A DNA stretch of 64,000 bases, taken from positions 1-64,000 of the forward strand of contig JAPYMA010001498.1 of NCBI GenBank assembly GCA_035041965.1, in the 5' to 3' direction. Below, in pieces: positions 9,631 to 21,600 of this stretch; position 1 is the stretch's first letter, and each line of letters begins with the position of its first letter. The translations under genes were made by a program, and so were the position numbers. The stretch comes from Anisakis pegreffii. Lineage: Eukaryota > Nematoda > Chromadorea > Rhabditida > Anisakidae. The notes under the pieces were generated by a model that did no database searches, had not been told where the DNA came from, and saw only the letters and a list, made by a program, of their open reading frames with translations.

Positions 9631-12600
9631 CTGAAAAGATCAGTTTATTGACGCTGAAAGGAATTAGTCTTTAGATACTACTGCTTGAATGTGAGCCCAA
9701 TTACACAATTATATGGGAAATGTACATTATGACTAGTCGACAGCTGATGCACAATTGCATACCTTCCACTGCAATTAATCCGAAAATATGAAAAGTGCTG
9801 GTTCGGTTGTTCAGCAGAATTTCTCACACAACTGGACAAATAACTGAAAGGTGCTACTGTGATGAACATCTTCATATGAACTGTTAGATGAAGCCTCTCG
9901 TATTTCTGGAATCCCATTTCGAGGATATTCCAATTGTAAAAATCTTCAGTCTATCGCTAATATTCATAAAATGAGATGCGATGAGCCAAAGTCTAACCGA
10001 CGCCAGGTGCTAGTCTCTCTTGCGATAAATGACGATGGTTTCGATCCGATGCCACTGCTCTCAATGAGTTCTCATGTAATTTCTCAGCAGTTAACTGGCC
10101 AGGTGAGCGAGACGTTTGAATCTGTTCATCGAATAGCGAAGGCATATCATTTGCAAGTGCAGAGTGCAATGCTGAGACTCGACGGGAAGCGTCCCGTTGC
10201 CGACGGCGCTGTTCACGGTACGATCGCGGGGTACTGGATGCTGACGTTTGACTCTTCTTCTGTACCGGAGTGTTCATGTTCGATGATATGTTAGTGCATG
10301 AGGAATCAGCTGACGATGAATGATCCGATTGTTGCTTCAGAAAGCCATCTGGATGACTCAGGCCCTTCTTGAAGGAATCCTGATCATCTCCCTGCTTGCT
10401 TGAATCTGCTCTCTGCTTGTAAAGCTTTTGAAGTGGCCTAATCGAGATCGCTTCAGTTGGCCCACTCTTGCCTGAATTTTGTGCTTTCACTGAGAATGTT
10501 CGTGCTCCAAAGGAACTCTTCGGTTTACTTTTCAAGTTTCTCGTGCTACTGAAACCACTCGAATAGCTTCCGTTGTTTGAGGCATTTGATGAAACGCTCG
10601 CAACTGCAGTTCGCATTTTGTCATTGGTCGGTGTCGCCTCTGCTGCACATGTCGGAGCTTGTTTCGGGGCTGTGTTAAGTGGAATTTCGTAGTGGTAGGA
10701 TATTCTTGAGCGATTCGATGGAGCAGTTGAACTGCTCGTTGAAAGAGAGTTGGCTGTTGATTTTGATGTTTGCCTTCGGAATGCTGACGATGTGGATTTT
10801 GATTTTGCTAAGTTGCTGGATTTAGATGACTTATCTGATAGATCTGTGGATAACGGAGTTGACGAAGAAAGAAGTGATGTTGGCAACGAAGAAGGCAACA
10901 GAGATGGTGGTTCGCCGACCAAGCTTGATGAGTTCGTATTTGATCGTTCTCTGTATTCTTGCGATTGCCCAGATTTGGGTGTGTATCTCCGAGATTGATG
11001 AGAATTCAATTGTTTTTTGGATGGCAATCGCTTCGTCTCAACATTTCGACCCAGGAAAATATCTTCAATGTCCCCCGGACACGATGCATCAGTGTCTTCA
11101 CTGCTTTCAGCTGAGCCGCCACTTCGTGTACCGCTCATTCCGCCTGTGAAGCTTGCCCCCTCAGTGGAGCGTTTGCTTCTGCTGGCTTCATCTCGGCCTG
11201 TCGCAGGTTCTGTTCCTATGGTGGCAAACGTTTCTGACTTTCTTCCCCTGCCAGCAACCCCATCTGAGAGAGCGTCTTTTCGTGTTCCTCGGGACTTGGA
11301 ACTGGTTATTGAGCTGTTTGAGCGGGAATGTGATCGTTGAACTGCTGTTTCTAACGATTGTTCGAGTGATTTGGTGAGGGAATCGAGCCGTTGAATAGCT
11401 TGTGCGGGCAGTTTATCGAGAGTCTCACTGATATTGCCGGATTCGAGAGTTTTATGCTGGCGCTCGTAGGGCATTTCTTTTGCAGCTCCCTCTTGCGATC
11501 TTACACCAATTGCATAGCGTTTTTGAGCACTTTGAAGTTGCTCAGTACTGCTTCGCGATGCGTGAGTTTCTTGAATATTCTTCTGAATAACCTCTCTATT
11601 ATGCTTGAGTTGTTCGGCAAGTTTCGTTCGATATTTTCTGATGGTTTTGATAGAGGCTTCACAAGCTGTCTTCACATTATCTTCTTCCTCTGCTGAAATT
11701 GATGGCTGTGTTTCTGCAGCTGTTCTTAGATCTGTTGCTTCAGCCTTTGCCTGCTCTTCTTTTGCTGCTCCCATCTCCAGTGATCGTTTCATAGTGGTTT
11801 GTTTAGCTTGATTAGTTTTTCTGAATGATCTAACGAATGATGTAGAAAATGAATGGAATTCTTTTCCAAGATTACGTAAAATGTATGGGATTAGGATGTG
11901 AGCGATTGAGTGATCAAACAGAAACGAAAACTGAAACGTGCCACGTAGTGTACAGGATAAGAATTCAAGGTAAAAAGCTTTTTGGGAGGTCAAAAGAAAT
12001 GAATTATGGATTGCCCAAGAAACCAACAGTTGGTATCGATGTAATATTGACTTACTCTTCTATTGATCGCATGGTTGCGGCACTTTCTTCATGCGATTTT
12101 TTGCTTGAACGTTGCGTCTCGGAGGCTGAAATAGTAAAACTCAGCACATGCCGACTTGATGAGATCTGTTTGAACTTAAATGATGAATGCTACGACAAAT
12201 GTGACGAATTGAAGATGTTCATAATATCATTCGTTAGCAAATCCTCAACTGATGTTATTCACATGCTCAATTGCAACCTGGTCCGATGCAATGTTTGAAA
12301 CCATAACTGAATATGTGTTTCCTTGAAGCATTATTGAAACAATGCTATTTTCATACAAATACACGACATGGAAATTAGAAACTAACCACAAATTGTGCTT
12401 GGTTTAAGCTCTCTGTCTGAACCAAGCGACGTGACTTTTGTCAAGCGTTTTTTCTTGACACTCATTCCAAGATTGCCAACCGAATAGTACGGTGGAGATT
12501 CTCCGTAGCTCTTCGCTGTCAGTAATATTTCTGGATTATCTCTGAAAAGCAGAAGATTATTTAGATTGTAGGCAACTGAAATTATGAAATTTGAAGAATT

Positions 12601-15600
12601 TGCCTATGGAGCAGTAAAAAATTGCTGTTTGGAATGTTATCACTGACAGATATCGAATTGATCGCATTCAAAATAAGTATGTCGATTGTAAACTCACAAT
12701 TTTGTGTCACTCATCGTTTTATCGCTAAAATAATCACGATTTTCGACCATCGAAAAGCCTCTCGTCTGAAAAATCTCATGATTGGTCAATATGTAACACT
12801 ACTAAGCGCCGATAACATGATTTCGGATAATTTCGAGTTGAGCGTACCAAATTGATTGCAGTTATGAAAGTTATGAGATGTTGGAAAGATCAGCTCGCAT
12901 AGGTTGTTTCTGGGAAATCAACTGAATATTTGTCATTCCTTCATCAGTGATTTCGACTGATTGTGTTTACCTTTCCTGATGATTCCAATCGAATAATGCG
13001 GTCGATAGCAATAACGTTATCACCGACAAAAATTCGTTCATTACGCTTGCACGGTAAATCATTAGTTGGATTCATTGCAGACTCTTGTTTCTTTTGAATG
13101 AACGGTACCAATCGCTGAATGAATCATGGCAAAATAAGAATTACATCAGTATGCGAAAGTATCAGTCGATCAGTTTGGATTCGTTAGAATTTTGACAGTT
13201 ATGAATTAGTGAAACGATCTGAAGTGACACGCAAAAAAAAAGAGATTTGAAAGTGGAACTGCTTTTGAAAATAGATTTTGGAATTATGAACAGTGATGAC
13301 GTAGTATTTTGCTTTCAAGAAAACGTTTAAGATCTGAGGTCCACTCTAAAACCAACATACGATATTGGTAGTATATTGCGGTATTGACGCCATGCTTGAA
13401 TTATACAACGAATGATGACCTATCTCTTAAGTGGATTCGTTTTCGAAATGTGCCAAAATCGATTCACGATTCATGACAAACATCGAATTCGGTCCCGGTT
13501 GGGTTTAACAAATGTTGTGTGAATCGTTACCAACCTCAACCGGCTCAGCCTTGCTACCATTAGCCCTGAGTTCGATGGTTTCACTGATTGTATATCCGCG
13601 ATAACCATCACTACTCACTTCTTGTTTCGAAATCACATCCAATGGACCAGTCAAACTACAAATACGCATCTCGCTTAGTGCTGTATCCGAGCGTGCCGTT
13701 AACACTGGACGGTGTTTCCGATTGCCCCACAGTCGCGTATTGCTCCGAACTGCTCTTGCTGATTCGCTCGCTGAAACATACGAATTCATTCAACTGAGTC
13801 TTTGAGCTGTAATCCCATAGATGTTTTTGAGAGATACTTAAAGTATTACTGATCAAATTGCACTTCATGATTGAAACGTAGCTGAATTTTGAACAGTTAG
13901 GAAAAGGAGGCAGGATTGTAAGATTTCTGAACTTCCGTCGTGTATGCGCAGATTCGAGTCTAAATCTGATTGGAATGACAACTGATTATATTTCAGTTGC
14001 ACTTATTCCTGGTGATGCCTTCGAATAATCCACCAGTGATGGAATTCGGTTGCTGCTTTACTCATTCGGATAACATTCAAATGAACCACTTATATCAAGT
14101 GAGTAAGCGATATTTCAGTTTTGATTAGTCAACTGAACAATTTCAGCGTCTTGCCGTTTGCGTTCGAGCTGAACTGTTGTGTTTCTTCATATTTGCTGGG
14201 TATGGCTATGTTTTTTGTGCGTCTCGGACGTTTGATTCTCGTCAGTCGATTCAACCTTACGTAATTATCTGCGATCAACACTGTTTGCTTCGTATCTGGT
14301 AGCGGCTGGTCTGCGTCCGTCATTTGCTGAAATTGACAGGTGCCTTTCAAATTCTCACAGATTTTTTCTTCAGTCGTCGAATCGCGATGGTCTCATCGAG
14401 GATTCGTAGAATAATCGAAAAATGTTGGCGTGAATCAATTTGGATGGTTCTCGTAATCGAAAACCATACGCATTACTGAAAAGGACTGTAATCAGTTTTG
14501 GAATCGTTTATGTCTTAAAATGATTAACGGAATGATCTTATGCTGTATTCCAGTTGATCGCTAGCATACAAAAGATTAGCGGCTGTTTGATAGTGCATAA
14601 ACGTTCCACCTTTTTGTTCACCGTCTTCACCTGAGGCTTCAGCCGGATCTGCCCTTTGGTTTTGTCACGAGGACCGTAGCCGATCAGCTCAATCCGTTCC
14701 TCAATTATAGCATCGCCATATTCCGTATAGACAATACTCTCAGTTGTTTGCGCACGAACGGGGCCTGAAATTTCACCGAATTGAATGGACAGTTTTCATC
14801 TCCTGAACTTCAAGTGACGATAGTGGTGCGAAGTTACCGATAAGTCGACACATGGGTGCTTGTGACATCGAATTTTTACTTATATGAGCCTTCGAATCAT
14901 ATTGGTGCTTTTTTCGCAGAGTTTTCTTTTCTTTCAGCGAAAATTTATCCTTTTTTAAAGCCTTCTTGTGCATCTATAATTCAAACAAATTGACCTGCTG
15001 AAAACTCATGAATTCACGCTTATTGTACAAATTGCATTAAACGAATGGAAAAATCAAACTTTATGAATGTAATCGCTTGCTAACTTTTTCCTTCGAATAA
15101 GTTGTAAATTCAACACATGATTGGTAACGTCGAACTAGAAAATCTCCTGAAAAAGGAAAGATTTCATCTGTAAGAGAATTTTCAAAGCTGTAGAAATTCA
15201 TCTGTTGAATGACTGTTGAAGAACAATTCATTACGCCTACCGGCCTTTCTATGCACCACTTTCTTAGTGGGTTGTTTGATAGTAATGCTTGGCACTGGAG
15301 ATGGCGATGTTTGGCTACTGAAATGATAATTTCGCCTCATTGGTGTGCATGGCATAAATATTGAGATTTTGGCATTTAGGTGCCGTTAATATGAAAATGT
15401 TGATTGAGTGTACTGAGACCTTGAAGAGATTGGTGAAGCTGGACTGATGCATAGCTGCTCTTTGGGCGGCATCGTTTTTGACTGCTGTTCAGTAGCTTGT
15501 TTATGTTTCATAAGTTTGAGCATTCCCTCAATGTTTTCGTATGAATTGCCCATCTGAAATGCTCGATGAGAATGATGAGGATTTCTTGTCGTGTAAACAC

Positions 15601-18600
15601 TTTTTAGGTACAACTTCCATTGCTCGTGACTAAGAAATCTTCGAATTCCGCTGAGCATGAGTGATGTTCACTGTTGTTATAATTGTTAACCGCATAATTT
15701 ATCGGACTTTTAGTATTCAATCGTTTTGGTAAAATATTTCTGAGTTGTGCTGTTTAATAGGACTGTGAATTGGCGGTGCTGATTGATTCAACGTTGAGTT
15801 TTCTCCACACAGAGACTGATCACCAGTCTGACGGTGTCTTACGCGTTAGTTGAAACAGTATTGAAATACTGAATGTCACAAACCAAATAATAAACTGTGG
15901 AAAAGATATCACCAGCAACGTTGCGACCAGAACTTGTTTGAACCTGAGCTACTGAGGAGGACGTTCCGTTGGCCGTTCCAAATTCCTTCTTATTATTCAT
16001 CTCCTGAATGCGATGAGTGCTCTTATTTTGTTGATCTTTCATGATTGATTTGACTGATTCCGAGCAGAACAAACAGTAAAATCATTTCATGTCATTGATG
16101 AAAATCAATTAGAATTCGAGCTCCATGTTGCTCACCTTTATAATTTTAAATTGCGGTCTGAATAGTGACAGACCGCCGACGGGTGACTTGTATAGAACAA
16201 TGAAGTCAAGTTGATGGCAGAATCAAGTTGTTAGATGTTCTGCTAGCAAATTTACATCAGAATGTTGAGCATAATTTGAATATATGAATTTTGAATGGGT
16301 TTATGAATATGTAAGCTGGCGAAGTATTGAAAAAGGTTGCGCACTTACAGAAATCAACCAAATAATATGCTAAATGTTGAGGGTTAGTTGAAATTCACGA
16401 ATTTTTCAATTCTGCAAATTTAAGCGAATTGTATTTGGTGTGCCTTTCTGATTGTGAGGTTACCGATGATAGTAATAAATTAGTAATTCAAGAAAAAATA
16501 CTTACGTAATGAGAAAGAATTACTGATGAAGTGCATTTCAGCATTCGCAACTACAGTAATCTCTTAGCTGCATGTACTTTCAGCTTTAAGCCACGCCTTC
16601 TCGCCTAGACCGCTCGCTCGTATTGGTGCAAGCTTACTGTAACGTACCTGGTGCAATAGCGTTAGTGCGGCTAGTGATGTCTCCATTCCAGTTAAAATGT
16701 TCTATTCCTGTTCTGTTCCATGGAATAGAACAGAACAGTTCGTAAATGAGGAAGGAACAGTTTGGAACAGAATAAAACAGTTTTCATCAGACTCTGGCTG
16801 TTCTTTAAACTGTTCTTTTTGAACACTACAGTGGGATAGATTACCATCGTAATATTATTGTTATATTTATTCTTTTTTTATTATATTTATTCTTATATTT
16901 GTACATTTTATTATTATTGATACTGTTACTATCATTATTATCATTACAATTATTACATTTACTATTATTATTACGTGTTTGTTATCAGTATGAGTTTTAC
17001 CTTCAATCCTAATTTCTTTGGAATATGCTTGAAATTGCCTGAAAACTTGAATAAATGATGAATGGAAAACATGTTTGATCCGATAGATGCTTAACATTAA
17101 CCCATGAACACATAAAACAAATTGCTGACATCCACAACTATCAACTTTATGGACAAAAATTTGCGTAAGGTGAATAGCATTTATAGAATCATTCGAATCG
17201 ATCATCACGATTTTAATAGGTTTCATTACCACTATTAAATAATGAGGTGACATGATTTGAATGAATCGAAACAGAACACGGAAAACCATAGGAACATATA
17301 ATTGCGTTATATGCTTCAGCATGCCCAAAACAATTATAAAGGCATCAGAGGAACGCGAACGCGCAATAAAGCAAATTCCATTTCTCCTCAATTGTAATAA
17401 GCAATGGAAATAATGTGGGCAAAGCGAAGCTACAAGAACACAAGAATAGTCCTCTTTACTGAAGAGAACTGTGCGAGTTCTCTTCAATGCTAAAGAATAC
17501 TATGCAAGTTCCCTTTTGCATTGAAGAGAACTGTGCGAGTTCTTGAGTAAGGGATGCCAATGAATGATATTCGTGATTTAAACATTTCTATACATTGAAT
17601 CAAACGAAACTTTTATTCGATGCAATGCTTTACACCTGTAAATAATTGATATACATTAGACAAGAGCAATGATTTTGCGGACGAAAATCGTAGTATGGAT
17701 ACTCATCAAACTTCGATTCTCTTGCATCAAGATTGAATCGTTTCCATGAGGAAGTCACCGTGGATTCAGTGTGGGTTTTGTTTGACTGACGTCTTTGTGA
17801 AACGTATAAAAGGCTGAAAGTATTGCAGTCATCAATTTGTTCATTTCTGGGCACGAAACTGTTGTTTTTCGTTCAGTCCACGAGATAAGAGGAAGTTCAG
17901 AAATTTCGGTTATCGTTAACGAAGTCGAAATTTTGATGAGAATTCGAAATTTTGAGGTCATTTTGGATCCGGTTACCGGTTCTTTTTATGACCACGCAAG
18001 AAGCTGTTAGAATGATCTGCAAACCTGGTTTGGCTCCAAGTTGAACCACCGTATAAACCTTCGTTGGAGCATAAGTGATTTTTCGTTTGGGTTGGTTAGT
18101 CTTTCGGTCATCTGCTGGAGTTGAAGCGGGCAGGCTGGCTTTATTCGGGGAGGCTGGCAGAGTTGATGGTTGTGCAGGAATGGTCTGAATGGCCTGCGCT
18201 TGTGCTGGTGGCTTATGATCCTCCTTTGATCCGCTAACCCCAGTTACAGTAGTCTGCTTACTCAAGTTCATCGTTTTGTTCTCTTTCACCTCAACAATCC
18301 CACGAAGACTGTCTTTCATTTTATCATGTTCTTCTTTAATCTGCTTGCCGAATATTAGCTCACCTACTGAGACTGGCTGCAGTGTTGAGGCTATTCTGAT
18401 ATCCTCGTTCTTTTGCTGTCGCGTATCTTTTGCTTCTTCAATCTGCCTGCCGAATATTAGTTCACCTACTGAGACTGGCTGCAGTGTGGTGGCTATTCTG
18501 ATATCCCCGTTCTTTTGAGGTTGCGTACCTTTTGCTTCTTTAATGGGCTTTCCGAATATCAGCTCACCTACTGAAACTGGTTGCAGTGTGGAGGCTAATC

Positions 18601-21600
18601 TAATTTCTTCGTTCTTTTGAGGTTGCGTACGTTTTGCTTCCTTATCATCTTTCGAGTCTCCCGGTTTTTTGATGTCTTGTTCTCGTTTTGCTTCATCTGG
18701 ATTATTCTGCTCAAGTACTTTCTTATCACAATCGTTTTTATCCTCCTTAACGTCTTTATCGTTTTTTTCCTCATCTTTCAACTTTACTTCTTTTTTGCCG
18801 TCGTTCACGGGAGATTTTTTGATTGCATCAGCGTTTTTGCCGGTCGTGGCTTTATGTTTCTCTTTATCGCTCTCTTGCTGAACTTCGGTTTCCGTTTCTT
18901 TTCTGATATTTGCTCGTTTTGGCGTGCTTGGTGCATTAGGTGAAGCTGAAGAAACTTGATAGAATATAATGAGGAGAGGCGTGTGGATTTGTTCAGACAA
19001 AAAGCTTGCTCAGCGAAGAAAGAAGCTACGATACTGGAAATCAGCAAAAATTTTCAAAATTATGATCTAGAATCTGAAATAAGTATGTTGTTTGGCTTGA
19101 CTGTTGCATTTTGCAATTTGATTCAAATGCAGTCATGACGGAAATATCTATTTTTACTAAGGAATGGCATCTCAGCAAAGTATCTTCAAAAGAATTTTAT
19201 TCACTGGTCAATGACACACCTTCATTCTTGCGTTCTTTTTGATCCGCTTCATTGGATGTCACCTTATCCGGATGCTTTTTCTTTCGTTCAGTATCAACAG
19301 TCTCTTTCGGATTAGCTGGTTTCGAAGCAGGGGAGGTGATCTCAAGTGGTAAAGGCTTGCCATCGTTTTCATTCAACATTCTCAAATAGTCCACATATTC
19401 TGCACAAAATTCTGAAAAATAGCCAGCAAGTGGTCATCCATAAGAGCAAAAACGAGCGTTTCATTGCCATCGTCGTTAAACTGTTACCTTATGAAAAAAT
19501 TTTGAATGTTTGCTGATGATATTTCAGATGATATCGCAATTCAGATTTGCGAAATATCTGCGGACAGAAAAAGGATGCAATCACCCCACAAATGGATACG
19601 AAGTACGAAAAAAGGAGAAAAGGAAACACACTTCTAACTTCACGTGCGGATGCAATTCCTTTAACGAATATCAATTGAACGATAGCATAATGAATATACA
19701 AATATTGGTCCTCGGTTTGAACTGCTTGTAAACGTTGTCCGCGCACATCTTTCAAATACTGCTTCATGTCTGGTAGCTTTCCTCGCTTGAGAGCACTTAA
19801 ATACCCTATTTCAAATGCATTTGTGAAATTTCAGTATGACTCGTAAACGATTTGGTTTATATGTGGATTAGGACGCATCAGAACTGTTACGTATTGTCAT
19901 ATAATCGTCCTACTATCACATTGTTGCCATCACTTCTTTGCAGTATATTGAACCTAACATTCTTAATTCTTTCAGCGATGATTATGCTAGCATATTGAAA
20001 CTGCTGTGCAATTTGTTGGGCATCTTATTGACGGTTTATGATCGCTTGGCTGGACGCAGAGCTTGAGCGAGGAGGATTCTAATGTTATGGAAGCAAATTT
20101 GGAGATAGGTATTCGTTTCGAAGACGAACTTGGTGGCGATTTCTATCATGACCAATGTTCCCGTACGTCCAATTCCGGCCGAACAGTGAATAACCGATGG
20201 ATTGTTCGTGTAATGACGAGAATATTGAAGGAGACGAAATGGAGCCATTGGGGTCTTTGGTACACTTCGATCAGGCCATGATACCCACTGTCGATGGTCA
20301 ACATGTCGAGTTTCTGCACCACCTAAACGCCCTAGTATTTGTTAATGATTTCTGACGTTGGCCAGCTTTCCATTACAACAATTTCTTTTCATTTTTTTCT
20401 TATTTTTGACGATTACGGCTTCGTTTTGAGTGCTTTCGTTTCATTATTTTGCTTCTAATTTGAATACGTTTCAAACGTGTTATTGATCATGTTTCTTCTT
20501 TTGTGTTCAAATATCTCTTGAGTTGGCTGATCAAGGGTAGTGAAAAGTCAGATATAATTAGATCAACAATAAGTCAATGGCAAGAAAATTGATTCTGAAC
20601 ATTTTATTAACTGCAGTGATTTGTGTTCTGAACAAGATATTTGGCGAAAATATCTTCTGCTCATGTTATCTGCAGTGATCTGTGTTCGAGTATTCGCATA
20701 TTTACTCACGCTTACAGTGCCTCCAAAAAACGCATCTGATGCAAAATTATACTGCGCAATACCAGCTCAGTGCTATCAATATTCATCGCATAAATTTTTA
20801 TGCTTCAGTTTTGTTCAGTTATGCTATATTATGATGTTGATTTTGACGGCGAATTTTTTTTGGCGGAGTTTTCAACATTATTTGCACTAATTGACTGTCC
20901 ATATGTGTTAGCAGTCACTGAAGTGAATCGTAGAGAATGATAACCGCACATTGAAGAACAAGTTTTGTGTAGACGAAACTCGAGTCGCTTGTGTCCACTG
21001 ACTTGCAACTGACTGTTAAATTGCCGAATTCCAGTTTATTGCCCACCTTTTGAGGCCAATATTCACAACATTTTACTTTTCCTAGCTCGGCCAAATTGCA
21101 CAACATTATAATTTGACGTACTTTTTCTTGCCAAACCATACGCCAAAAATCTCCAATCGTTGCCTCTAGTGGAGCCTTAAAGGGGTGACATGCTAGTTTG
21201 TTGTTGTGTTGGGATGTAAGATGTAGAACCAATGCACTCTGTGAGTTCATGCTTGATTGTGATTCTGGCCCACAGATGGATAGAAAAGGTGGTGGATTGA
21301 ACTGTGCATACACGTGTGGTAATGAATGGGTGGAAATTGACACAATTTGGTTAAAATACACTCTGACATAAAATCTCGCCAGTAATTCTAAAATAATTGA
21401 TAGAATCTGGAACCACCGATATTACTTGCTATGACCTCATACATTATTTCAGTACCTTAAAATTGTTCTGCAGTAATATGGTGAACCATTCACCTGATGT
21501 TGCTTTAGTTAGATGATATGTTAATTGATGACAAGGTTTCAGTACAAACTAATGTAGAAGTACGCTAAGCCAGGAATGTGAAACACTCATATACTGATAC

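Noticed and set aside
13588..13868. Alternative open frame across the second A module exon (SSEQYATVGQSETPSSVNG)
   Set aside because: The other frame is longer, matches module A and has the correct phase on both sides.
14130..14290. Possible donor GTAAGG inside the first B module exon
   Set aside because: The sequence after it (VRLNRLTRIKR) aligns with the second B module, so it is coding rather than intronic.
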